A stretch of 64,000 bases of DNA from assembly GCF_002849715.1 (NCBI RefSeq), contig NZ_CP018863.1, forward strand, positions 4,464,001-4,528,000, given 5' to 3'. Below the pieces are notes generated by a model. That model saw only the letters and a list, made by a program, of their open reading frames with translations, searched no databases and was not told the origin of the DNA. This DNA is from Arthrobacter crystallopoietes (lineage in GTDB: Bacteria; Actinomycetota; Actinomycetes; Actinomycetales; Micrococcaceae). Position numbers and translations under genes: made by a program. Below, piece after piece: positions 53,805 through 61,915 of this stretch. Each line of letters opens with the position of its first letter. Positions within the stretch are counted from its first letter, which is position 1.

Positions 53805-54827
53805 GTGACGTTCTGGCAAGCACCGTTCCCCGGGTTGGATGATCCGGGTGTTACCGGCCCCGTGTGGGTGCCGGCCCTGCCGCCGACGCTGGAAACCCTG
53901 TTGGCGCCGACTCTGCAGCCGGTCCCGCTCATCCCGGTCCTGGCGGCGCTGATGGCGCTGGCCTACCTGGCCGGGGCGGCCCGGCTCTGGGCGGCGAACC
54001 GGCGCTGGCCCGTGTGGCGGGCCCTGGTATTCCTGGCCGGCTGCGCCCTGATCGCGGTGACCATGGGCGCGGGCATCGAAGGCTACGGGCTGCGGATGTT
54101 CTCGGTCTTTATGTTCCAGCAGCTGACCCTGATGATGGCGGCCCCGCCGCTGCTGATCCTGGGCCGCCCGGGCACCCTGCTGCTGCGGGCGGCCCCGCAC
54201 TGGGGCCTGGGAAAACTGGTGCTCCGGCTGGCCCACGCCGGGCTCCGTTCCCGGCTGTCCCGGATCGCGATCCATCCCGGATTCATGATCCCGCTGTTCC
54301 TGATCGCCTTCTACGGCGTCTATCTGAGCGAACTGGCCGACACGCTGCTGCCGAACTGGTACGGACATGTCGGTTTGGAACTGCTGTTCCTGGCCTCGGG
54401 CATCCTGTTCACCGTTCCGCTGATGTCCACGGACCCGCTGCCGGTCCGGCAGACCCATTTCGGCCGGCTCATCGACATCTTTTCGGAAATGCCGCTGCAC
54501 GCCTTCTTCGGCGTGATCCTCATGATGGCCACGACCCCCGTCGTCGCCTTCTTCGCCAACCCGCCGGACACCTGGGGCCTGGACCCGGTGGCCGACCAGG
54601 GACTCGCCGGGGCACTGGCCTGGTCCTACGGCGAACTGCCGTCCCTGCTGATCCTGCTCTTCATCATGGTCCGCTGGCAGCGCGAGGAGTTCCGGCAGTC
54701 CAAACGTGCCGACGCAGACGCCGAGATCAACGGCACCCCCGAACTTGACGCCTACAACGACTACCTTGCCCGGCTGCGACAGCACGAGCAAGCATCTCCG
54801 GCACAATCCGATGGCAGGCTCCCATGA
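53805..54827 (+). CDS. CtaG-type cytochrome c oxidase assembly protein
   Basis: A 340-residue protein with about seven helices of the caa3-type CtaG family: MFSVFMFQQLTLMMAAPPLLILG, HPGFMIPLFLIAFYGVYLS, GHVGLELLFLASGILF, MPLHAFFGVILMM. Membrane His and Met residues are thought to carry copper to the oxidase CuA/CuB centre. GTG start three bases after the DsbA-like gene and ATGA overlap with the following CopD-CtaG gene indicate an operon. Confidence 0.88.
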   Translation: MTFWQAPFPGLDDPGVTGPVWVPALPPTLETLLAPTLQPVPLIPVLAALMALAYLAGAARLWAANRRWPVWRALVFLAGCALIAVTMGAGIEGYGLRMFSVFMFQQLTLMMAAPPLLILGRPGTLLLRAAPHWGLGKLVLRLAHAGLRSRLSRIAIHPGFMIPLFLIAFYGVYLSELADTLLPNWYGHVGLELLFLASGILFTVPLMSTDPLPVRQTHFGRLIDIFSEMPLHAFFGVILMMATTPVVAFFANPPDTWGLDPVADQGLAGALAWSYGELPSLLILLFIMVRWQREEFRQSKRADADAEINGTPELDAYNDYLARLRQHEQASPAQSDGRLP

Positions 54828-56728
54828 AAACCCTTTCCACCCGACACACTGGCACGGCGGGCCCGCGCTGGCTGACCACCGGAGTCATCTCGGCCTCCGC
54901 GGCTGCCCTGATAACCGCAGTGGCCGTGACTGGAATCGCCGCGCCCCGGCTCCTGGCCGATCCCGGCGCGATCGTGCGCTGGGGCCTGCCGGCAGCCACG
55001 ACCCTGCACCACCTGGCCATGGCCGTCACCCTCGGCGCCCTCGCGATCGCCGCCGCCGTCCTCCCTCGGGCAACCGGGAACGGCCGGCCGCACCCGGCGC
55101 GGGAACAAGCGATGGCCGTGGCCTCGGCCGCCGCGACCGTGTGGACCCTGGCCGCGGCGTCCGTCCTTATCCTCGCCTATGCCGACACCGTCGGCCTGCC
55201 GGTGTCGGGTTCCCTGGAGTTCACCGAGCAGCTGGCCTTTTACATGACCAACCACATCCTCGGCAGAACCTGGCTAAGCATTACGGTCATTTCGGCGATC
55301 GTGGCGACGCTTGCCTTCGCTGTTCGCTCCCCCGGTGCCGTCACGGCCACCACCCTGCTGGCCGCGACAGCAGTCGTGCCGCTGTCGCTGATCGGCCATG
55401 TCGCCGGAAGCGACGACCATAACGGGGCCGCGAACGCGCTGGCCCTGCATCTGCTCGGCGCCAGCCTCTGGACCGGAGGAGTCATCACCCTCGGACTGAT
55501 AGCAGGCCGGCTCACGGCCAGCACGGACCTGATGCGCGCAACGCTCCGAAGGTTTTCCGTCCTGGCCATTACCGCGTTCGCCCTCGTCGTTACCTCCGGT
55601 GTCATCAACACCGCCTACCGGATCGGCGGCTGGGACGGACTGGTATCCACGTGCGGTTCCCTGGTCGTTTTCAAAACAATGGCAACCCTGGCCTTAGGCT
55701 ACATAGGCTTCGAACACCGGCGCTGGATCGCCGGGAAAACCGGCACCGTGTCGGCCCGCCGCCTCGTCTGGCAGCTGATCAGCGTGGAAATAGTCGTTCT
55801 GGGCGCAGTCATGGCCGTCGCCGCGGTCCTGGGTAAGACCCCTCCCCCGGTGCCGCGGGTCCCGGAACCGCCGGCCACACCGGCCAACATCCTCACCGGC
55901 TACGATCTCCCCTCCGAGCTAACCGCAAGCTCATTGCTGACCCAGTGGCGCTGGGACTGGCTGTGGATTGCCGTCGCCGTGATCCTGGCAGTGGCCTACC
56001 TCACCGCTGTGCGGCGGCTCCGGACCGCCGGTACGCCCTGGCCAGTCCGTCGCAGCGTGGCGTGGCTGGCAGGACTGGCGCTGCTGGTCTACGTGACCTC
56101 CGGCGCCCCGACGGTGTACGGTCCGGTGCTGTTCGGCCTGCATACTGCCGGGCACCTGCTGCTGACCTTCGCCGTCCCGCTGCTGCTGACCTCGGCCCGG
56201 CCCTACCTGCTGGCTTCCATTACCGTGCCCCGACGTGAAGACGGGAGCACCGGCTGGCGGGAAGCCTCCGCAGCGTGGGCCGGGTCTGCGCCGGGAAGGC
56301 TGCTGACCCGTCCGGTGGCGGCCGCGGTCCTGGTCGCCGCCGGCCTCGGGAGTTTCTACTACAGTCCGTTGTTCCGCTACGCGCTCAGCGACCATGTCGG
56401 ACATGAGTTGATGAACAGCGTGTTCCTGCTCATCGGGCTGGTCTTTGCCGCCGCAGTCCTCGGCACCTGCCGGCTGCCCTCCAGCCGAACCGGAATTCTG
56501 TGCCTGCTCGGCCTCACCGCACTGATGGCAGTCTGGGCCGTTTACGTGGCCACTGCCGGCACCGCCGTTCAGGCAGACTGGTTCGGGTCCTTGGGCAGGA
56601 CCGGAGCCGCCGGGGTGCTCGCGGACTACCGGTCCGGGGCCGTGGGCATGCTCCTGGCCGGTGCCGTGCCGCTGCTGATTGCCACCGCTGCCGTCGTTTT
56701 GCGTTCGCGCCAAACGCGGAGGCTTTGA
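54824..56728 (+). CDS. CopD-CtaG fusion membrane protein
   Basis: A 634-residue protein. The first half (about residues 20-345) has eight helices of the CopD family (TLHHLAMAVTLGAL, LIGHVAGSDDHNGAANALALHLLG, TSGVINTAYRIGG). The second half (about 380-634) matches the CtaG family (FGLHTAGHLLLTFAVPLLL, YSPLFRYALSDHVGHELMNSVFLLIGLVFA split). Histidine pairs in both halves could pass copper. The fusion is known in actinobacteria. Probably delivers copper to respiratory oxidase with the CtaG upstream. Confidence 0.88.
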   Translation: MKTLSTRHTGTAGPRWLTTGVISASAAALITAVAVTGIAAPRLLADPGAIVRWGLPAATTLHHLAMAVTLGALAIAAAVLPRATGNGRPHPAREQAMAVASAAATVWTLAAASVLILAYADTVGLPVSGSLEFTEQLAFYMTNHILGRTWLSITVISAIVATLAFAVRSPGAVTATTLLAATAVVPLSLIGHVAGSDDHNGAANALALHLLGASLWTGGVITLGLIAGRLTASTDLMRATLRRFSVLAITAFALVVTSGVINTAYRIGGWDGLVSTCGSLVVFKTMATLALGYIGFEHRRWIAGKTGTVSARRLVWQLISVEIVVLGAVMAVAAVLGKTPPPVPRVPEPPATPANILTGYDLPSELTASSLLTQWRWDWLWIAVAVILAVAYLTAVRRLRTAGTPWPVRRSVAWLAGLALLVYVTSGAPTVYGPVLFGLHTAGHLLLTFAVPLLLTSARPYLLASITVPRREDGSTGWREASAAWAGSAPGRLLTRPVAAAVLVAAGLGSFYYSPLFRYALSDHVGHELMNSVFLLIGLVFAAAVLGTCRLPSSRTGILCLLGLTALMAVWAVYVATAGTAVQADWFGSLGRTGAAGVLADYRSGAVGMLLAGAVPLLIATAAVVLRSRQTRRL

Positions 56729-56733
56729 CCGCC

Positions 56734-57477
56734 ATGCCCGCTTTCACGGCCGGCCGGGACCTCCGGAGCGCAGGTGCCCTGCCGCGCACCATCGTGGTGA
56801 CGGTCGTGGTCATCGCCCTCGCCGCCGGGGCGCACACGGCCGGCGGCGGAGCCCTGCCCGCGGCTGGCATCACCGCCACCCTGGGCGCGCTGCTGTTTCT
56901 TCCCGTGCGGTTGCTGGTCTCCCGCCAGCTGCCCACACGCGCCCTGCTGCCCGTCCTGGCCGCCGGCCAGCTGCTCCTGCATGAACTGTTCGGCCTGCTC
57001 TCCCCGCACCAGGAATGCGTGCCCGCCGGCGGCCCACCGGCGCACCACAGGTCTGGGCCCGGCACGTGGTGTACCGCCACGGTGGAGGCCGTTCCGGCGG
57101 CCCACCTGCATCTGGGAGAAGGGCTCCCTACCCTGCCCATGGCCTTGGCGCATCTGCTTGCCGCGGCGGCGGCCGCCCTGATGATCACGCGCGGCGAAAC
57201 CGCCCTGCGCTTCGCCGCGGACTGCCTCCTGGCCTTGTTCCGCCTGCCCGCACCCGCGCATCGGATACCGGCGGTCCGCCTCCTCCCAGCAACCGTCGGT
57301 TCCGTCCCGGCAACAGGTCCCGCATACCGTCCCGATTCCCCACGCGGGCCACCGCACCGCGCTGCACCGGCCCGTGCGCGCTGGCTGCCTCAGCGGTCTG
57401 CCGGAACCGGCGCCGTCTCATGCTCGTCTCCCGCTGCTCCACGGTACTTTATTCACCTTCCGGCCTGCCCTGCCTGA
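56734..57477 (+). CDS. hypothetical membrane protein of the copper/oxidase operon
   Basis: A 247-residue protein with four predicted helices in the first 175 residues (RTIVVTVVVIALAAGAHTAG, LLPVLAAGQLLLHELFGLL, ALAHLLAAAAAALMI). A loop contains HQECVP and GTWCTATVEAVPAAHLHLG, with two Cys and several His that could bind metal. The last 75 residues are proline/arginine-rich and of doubtful fold. It starts after a GGAGG site, six bases beyond the CopD-CtaG stop, so it is co-transcribed. Similar unnamed proteins sit at this place in other actinobacterial clusters. Confidence 0.65.
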   Translation: MPAFTAGRDLRSAGALPRTIVVTVVVIALAAGAHTAGGGALPAAGITATLGALLFLPVRLLVSRQLPTRALLPVLAAGQLLLHELFGLLSPHQECVPAGGPPAHHRSGPGTWCTATVEAVPAAHLHLGEGLPTLPMALAHLLAAAAAALMITRGETALRFAADCLLALFRLPAPAHRIPAVRLLPATVGSVPATGPAYRPDSPRGPPHRAAPARARWLPQRSAGTGAVSCSSPAAPRYFIHLPACPA

Positions 57478-57521
57478 GACGGCGCGGGCAGGACGGCCCC
57501 GTTTCTTCAAAGGAAAAAAAT

Positions 57522-58154
57522 ATGAACAACCCGATGACCTTCCGCCTGCCGGGCGCTGCGGCGGCGGTCTTTGCCTTCCTCCTGGCGGCAGCGCTTGTCC
57601 TGCTGCAGCCGGCATCCGGGGCTTTCGCGCACGACGACTTGCTGGGCAGCAACCCGGCCGACGGCGATACCGTTGAACAGATGCCCGGAGACATTGTCCT
57701 GCGCTATTCCGCGAATGTGGTTGGCCTTGGCAGCACCGTCCTGATCCAGGACGCCGAGGGCAACGACTGGACCGACGGCGAAACCCGCATCGTGGACGAC
57801 GCCATGATCCAGGAAGTCCGCTCCGGGGCGCCGGCGGGCGAGTACACGGTGCTGTGGCGCGCCGTGTCCTCGGATTCGCACCCCATCGAAGGAACCCTGA
57901 CCTTTACCGTTGCCGGACCGGCGGAGAGCCAGGCAGCACCGGAAAATACACCTGCAGCCTCCCCGTCCGCTGCTCCGGCACCGGCCGCGGCCACCAACTC
58001 TGCAGCGCCTTCGACGGACACCCCAGGTGAGAGCCAACCGGCAGGCGCTGGATCGGATGCCGCCGGCGTCCTGATCGGGGCCGCGGTGGTCCTGGTCCTC
58101 ATCGTTGCCGTGATCGCGTTCGTCGTGCGGAGGAAGGCCAAGGCCGGCAACTAG
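57522..58154 (+). CDS. CopC-domain copper-binding protein, membrane-anchored
   Basis: A 210-residue protein: signal peptide ending ASGAFAHDD, so His starts the mature chain as in CopC. The CopC domain (about 35-128) includes LRYSANVVGLGSTVLI, YTVLWRAVSSDSHPIEGTLTFTV with the second Cu(II) His (SHP). A Pro/Ala/Ser linker and a C-terminal membrane helix (AGVLIGAAVVLVLIVAVIAFVV) with basic stop follow. Binds Cu(II) outside the cell; works with CopD-CtaG. ATG 57522 follows AAAGGA. Confidence 0.9.
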   Translation: MNNPMTFRLPGAAAAVFAFLLAAALVLLQPASGAFAHDDLLGSNPADGDTVEQMPGDIVLRYSANVVGLGSTVLIQDAEGNDWTDGETRIVDDAMIQEVRSGAPAGEYTVLWRAVSSDSHPIEGTLTFTVAGPAESQAAPENTPAASPSAAPAPAAATNSAAPSTDTPGESQPAGAGSDAAGVLIGAAVVLVLIVAVIAFVVRRKAKAGN

Positions 58155-58238
58155 CGGCCCGCGACCCGGTTCTTCCCGTTGCCGGTACACCCTCTGTGTG
58201 CCGGCAACGTGCCCTCCCCCGTGCTGTAAAGGAACGAC

Positions 58239-58550
58239 ATGAGTATTGGCGGATACTTCGCCGAAATGGTCCAGTCCGGTGCGCTGCTGATAGCGGCGCC
58301 GCTGGCCATGACCGCCGGGCTGGGCTCATTCATCTCCCCCTGCATCCTGCCGCTCGTCCCCGTGCACCTCGGTTGCGTGTCCGGGCTGGCCGACCCGTCC
58401 CGGCTCGACAACCGGTGCCAAACCGGCTCGCATGGCCACCCAGGCCAAGGCAGGAGACAACAAGAATTACATCGCCGGCGACGGCTCGGTCTCCGAATAC
58501 GCCCCGGAAGGCCGGGGCAAACCGGTCCAACTGGCTGGCCGGCTCTATGA
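58239..58550 (+). pseudogene. N-terminal fragment of CcdA-like membrane thiol transporter
   Basis: Behind a strong AAAGGAACG site the first 50 residues (58239-58391) are typical CcdA/DsbD start: helix 1 and GLGSFISPCILPLVPVHLG with the active Cys. After PSR the frame becomes arginine-rich junk overlapping the TlpA gene. Five of the six helices are missing. A deletion has fused the ccdA start to the thioredoxin gene. Confidence 0.8.
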
Positions 58551-58947
58551 CGGCACGGACGTTTACTCATCCGAATGGGCGGACCAGGTCGTGGTGCTGA
58601 ACTTCTGGTACGCCGCCTGCGCGCCCTGCCGCATCGAAGCCGCCGACCTCGAAGCCCTGCACCAGGAATTCCAGGACGACGGCGTGCTGTTCTACGGCGT
58701 CAACCTCCGCGACACCGCGGCCACCGCGGCGGCCTTTGAACGCAACTTCGGGACCACCTACCCCAGCTTCGATGACACCGGGGGCGGAATTCTGCTCGCC
58801 CTCACCGAGTATGTGCCGCCGCAGGCCGTCCCCACCACCCTCGTCCTGGACCGCCGGTCACGCGTGGCCGCCCGCATCCTCGGCGTCGCAGAGAGAAGCA
58901 CGCTCAAAGCCCTCATCGCCGACAGTGTCACGGAACCTGCCTCATGA
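58432..58947 (+). CDS. TlpA/ResA-like thioredoxin-domain protein, lacking its signal
   Basis: A 171-residue redoxin with active site FWYAACAPCRIEA (CAPC, about residues 60-66) and cis-Pro loop VPPQAVPTTLVLD. These proteins reduce disulfides outside the membrane for cytochrome c or oxidase maturation. The start GDNKNYIAGDG is that of a mature TlpA-type lipoprotein, but the signal peptide and lipobox are missing: the ATG at 58432 lies within the deletion junction with ccdA. The product may be cytosolic or untranslated. Confidence 0.82.
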   Translation: MATQAKAGDNKNYIAGDGSVSEYAPEGRGKPVQLAGRLYDGTDVYSSEWADQVVVLNFWYAACAPCRIEAADLEALHQEFQDDGVLFYGVNLRDTAATAAAFERNFGTTYPSFDDTGGGILLALTEYVPPQAVPTTLVLDRRSRVAARILGVAERSTLKALIADSVTEPAS

Positions 58948-59180
58948 GCCAGAGCAACGGACGCGAGATGGCTGGCAGAGCCCTCTGTCAAGAACGCCGG
59001 ACCCTGCTGGAAGGCTTATGGATGCCGGACGCGCCGCCGTGGGACGAGCTGCCCGAAGAAACCAAGGAACGCTGGCGCAGTACACGGATAAGACAACCAC
59101 CTAACCGAAACCGGCACGGGCCAGCCGCCCGAAAAAACACGCCCACAGCCCTCATTCCCCTGCGCAAAAGGACCGCCCCT
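58944..59180 (+). other. coupled frame upstream of VKOR (extension or small ORF)
   Basis: An ATG overlaps the TlpA stop and the frame runs without stop into the VKOR gene. Residues 22-47 (LEGLWMPDAPPWDEL, PEETKERWRS) look like a natural small protein; the next 30 are basic and low complexity. Either VKOR has an 79-residue extension or a small gene lost its stop. Confidence 0.45.
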
Positions 59181-59837
59181 GTGAACACCCGCAACAGCAC
59201 AACGCACGCCGCTCCCCTAACAGGCCCGGAATTTGAACCGGCAGATAATGCCTTGCCGGCCTTCACCCTCCAGCGCCCGTTCGGGTTCCTGCTGCTGGCC
59301 ACCGGAGTCGTGGGCTTCGTTGCCTCGGGCATCCTGGTCCTGGAACGGCTGGAACTATACAAGGACTCCGGCCATACGACCAGCTGCGATATTAATCCCT
59401 GGGTCTCCTGCGGCCGGGTCATGAAGACCTGGCAATCGGAACTGTTCGGCTTCCCCAATCCCCTGATCGGCATCGCAGCGTTCACCATCATCATCACCAT
59501 AGCGTTGGCGATACTTTCCGGAGCCCGGTTCAGCCGCTGGTACTGGCTCGGGCTGCAGGGCGGCGTGACGCTGGGCATGGTCTTCGTTGCCTGGCTGTGG
59601 AGCCAGGCACTCTTCGAAATCTACATCCTGTGCCTCTACTGCATGGTCGTCTGGGCCGCGATGATACCCATGTTCATCCTGCTGACCGTCAGAAACATGG
59701 CCTACGGAATCATCAAAGTACCCGCAGGCCTGGCCCGGGCTGCATCCGAATGGGCGTGGACACTCGTGGCGGTTGTCTACGTAGGGGTGGCAGCCTCGGT
59801 TTTCCTGCGCTTCTTCAACGCTTTCCTGGGCACCTGA
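59181..59837 (+). CDS. vitamin K epoxide reductase (VKOR) family protein
   Basis: A membrane enzyme of about 218 residues reoxidising DsbA-like partners with quinone. Conserved elements: TSCDINPWVSCGRVMKTW (first Cys pair, with Ser region QSELFGFPNPLIG) and the active CxxC in YILCLYCMVVWA. Four to five helices. GTG 59181 with AAAGGACC matches the family start; a longer coupled start exists at 58944. Pairs functionally with the DsbA-like protein at 53124. Confidence 0.88.
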   Translation: MNTRNSTTHAAPLTGPEFEPADNALPAFTLQRPFGFLLLATGVVGFVASGILVLERLELYKDSGHTTSCDINPWVSCGRVMKTWQSELFGFPNPLIGIAAFTIIITIALAILSGARFSRWYWLGLQGGVTLGMVFVAWLWSQALFEIYILCLYCMVVWAAMIPMFILLTVRNMAYGIIKVPAGLARAASEWAWTLVAVVYVGVAASVFLRFFNAFLGT

Positions 59838-59870
59838 AGCCGTCCGGCTCCACTCGTTAGTTCCGTGCCT

Positions 59871-60605
59871 CTAGCCGCCGACATAGACAGAGACCAGGGC
59901 GAACAGGGCGAATCCGCCCGTGAGGAAGACCGGTTCCAGCCTGCTGGTCTTGCTCTCGTGGGCCTCCGTGATCATCTCCTCGACCACTACGCTCGTCAGT
60001 GCCCCGCCCGTCAAGGCCAGGACAGACAGGGTGAGTATTTCCGGGGCCTCGCGCAGGGCGAAGTAACCGATTGCCGCGCCCAAAAGAATCGGCACGGTGA
60101 ACCCCAAGGCCATCAGGACGCGGGTGCGGCGGCGGATGCCTGCCCGGCGAAGCGTGGCAACCGCGGCAAAGCCTTCCGGTAAATCGGCCGGAACCTGGCC
60201 CAAAGCCAGCAGAAAGCCCAGTGCAGGATTGAGCACGGTAGCTGTGCCGATCATGATTCCGTCGCTGAACAGGTCAAGGGAGACACCGGAGAAGATAGCC
60301 AACGGTCCCGCCGCTTGTTCCGAACTCTCGAGCCGGCCCTGGATGAAACCAATGGCGCGTTCGATGCCAATAAAGAACAGACCTCCACCGACAAAAGCGA
60401 GGATGGGTACCCACGGTGCAGTGGCTTTCAGCGCCTCCGGCATGAGCTCCAGACCCACGACCGCAAGCACGATACCGGCGGCCAGATGCAGGGCCAGGCT
60501 CAAAGCCCGCTCGGACACGTGGAAAAGTTCCGCAGCGACGCCACCCAGGAAATTTCCTGCCGCCGGCAGAGCCGCCAGCGCCAAGACCAGCATGAAACCA
60601 TCCAT
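59871..60605 (-). CDS. ZIP-family metal transporter
   Basis: A 244-residue transporter with eight helices. The metal sites of helix 4 and 5 appear as SLDLFSDGIMIGTA (the usual His-Asn pair reads Ser-Asp) and DLPEGFAAVATLRRAG (PEG with Glu). An added ALHLAAGIVLAVVGLELMPEAL resembles the family helix 2. The family imports Zn2+ or other divalent metals, though altered helix 4 residues may change preference. ATG after GGGGGATC. Convergent with VKOR. Confidence 0.85.
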   Translation of the reverse strand: MDGFMLVLALAALPAAGNFLGGVAAELFHVSERALSLALHLAAGIVLAVVGLELMPEALKATAPWVPILAFVGGGLFFIGIERAIGFIQGRLESSEQAAGPLAIFSGVSLDLFSDGIMIGTATVLNPALGFLLALGQVPADLPEGFAAVATLRRAGIRRRTRVLMALGFTVPILLGAAIGYFALREAPEILTLSVLALTGGALTSVVVEEMITEAHESKTSRLEPVFLTGGFALFALVSVYVGG

Positions 60606-60819
60606 CAGATCCCCCCGTCATCGATTTGGGAACGCTACAGGCCCCCGGCCGGAATGCGGCGCCGAACGAGTCCGGCTCACGTAGCTTACCCATGCACGAT
60701 GGACGACCACCCTGCTGCCAGAACCACGTCGGGCCAACCATCGAAAGGACCCGGCATAGTTTCGATGCTGCCCGTTGATAAGAAAAGTATCATCGGGGTT
60801 GCAGCCGGACACTGCCCGG

Positions 60820-61569
60820 TTAGCGGCGGTTGGCCTCGGGAAGCTCCGGAACAGGATCCTGTCCGCCGGCCAGAAGCGGCCCAACGACATCCATAACAAC
60901 CGGAGAGGGAGATACGCCGTATTCCTGCCGGAGCCTGAGGCTAAGCGACTGGTAGGTATGGAGGGCTTCCGCATTATTCCCTTCTGCCAGATGGCACTGC
61001 ATCAGCAACGTGTGTGCGGATTCGCGCAAAGGCTCGATGGCAATGGCCGCGCAGGCAGCCTCCATGGCCGCATCGATGTGCCCCTTAACCAGGAGTATCC
61101 CGGCCAGACGTTCGAGCACTGACAGCCGCAAGCGCTGCCATCGTTCCTGTTCCAATACAACCCAATCCTCATACCATCCAGGCAGAAGGTGTGAGTCCTG
61201 CATATTCTGCAGCATGGTGCGTACGTGCGAGAGATCGGGTTCCTCTTCCAAACGGGCTGCCCGCACCTTTATTTGTCGGACGTCAACCCCGACATCTTCT
61301 TTCAGGCCTACCAAGCGCGCTGTTTGTGACAGCAACGCCGGGACCTGCGGGTTTACGAGAAAGATGCTCTCGCGAAGGCTGCCGGCAGCCTGCGCGTCGG
61401 TACTGTCCGGCCATAACAATGCAGCCAGGGAAGATCGTGGTTGCCCGCCCAAAAGAGCCAAAACAGCCAGCAGACGCTGTTGGCGTAAGGCCACTTTGAC
61501 TGGACGGCCCGCGCGCTGCAGTTGCCATCCTCCCACCAACCGCAATTCCCATATGCTCTCGGTAGTCAT
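60820..61569 (-). CDS. second SARP/BTAD-family transcriptional regulator
   Basis: A 249-residue paralogue of the regulator at 6312, with the same order: winged-helix region (IWELRLVGGWQLQ, VALRQQRLLAVLALL, ALLWPDSTDAQ, SLRESIFLVNP) and BTAD domain (LLPGWYEDWV, LAEGNNAEALHTYQSL, YGVSPSP). ATG 61569 (MTTESIWEL) aligns with the start of the other copy. Upstream lies a heptamer repeat like that of the first gene. No biosynthetic operon is next to it in this window. Confidence 0.85.
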   Translation of the reverse strand: MTTESIWELRLVGGWQLQRAGRPVKVALRQQRLLAVLALLGGQPRSSLAALLWPDSTDAQAAGSLRESIFLVNPQVPALLSQTARLVGLKEDVGVDVRQIKVRAARLEEEPDLSHVRTMLQNMQDSHLLPGWYEDWVVLEQERWQRLRLSVLERLAGILLVKGHIDAAMEAACAAIAIEPLRESAHTLLMQCHLAEGNNAEALHTYQSLSLRLRQEYGVSPSPVVMDVVGPLLAGGQDPVPELPEANRR

Positions 61570-61701
61570 GACGCCGAAGCCCCCAACCAACTCCCCAAGG
61601 AACCGGCTGGATTATCCGGCTCCGTTCCGGGACACCCCCAAGACCACGGATATTCAGAATCGCCAAGACAGGGGGCGCTGTCAACCGGTACCTGACCGGA
61701 T

Positions 61702-61719
61702 CCAAGAAAAACCCAAGGT
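61702..61719. promoter_or_regulatory. putative SARP box upstream of the second SARP gene
   Basis: CCAAGAA-AAAC-CCAAGGT, heptamers at 11-bp spacing, 133 bp before the start. The core CAAGAAAAACCCAAG differs by one base from the site at 7179 and has the same orientation relative to its gene. Confidence 0.55.
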
Positions 61720-61915
61720 CGAGCCGCCGGAACTCGGGAAGGATACGGGCCTGGACAGCAAGCTGAAGCAGCCGACCGATAAGGCCGTCCCTCCCCTAAT
61801 CGCGCTTGAATCCGCGTTGGATGCGCAGGCGTGGACCTCCGAGCATGCTTGCCTCTGAGCGAATGGGGCTTGAGCGATGGTTAAACGTTCACCGGCATGT
61901 TGCCGCCTCCTGCGC

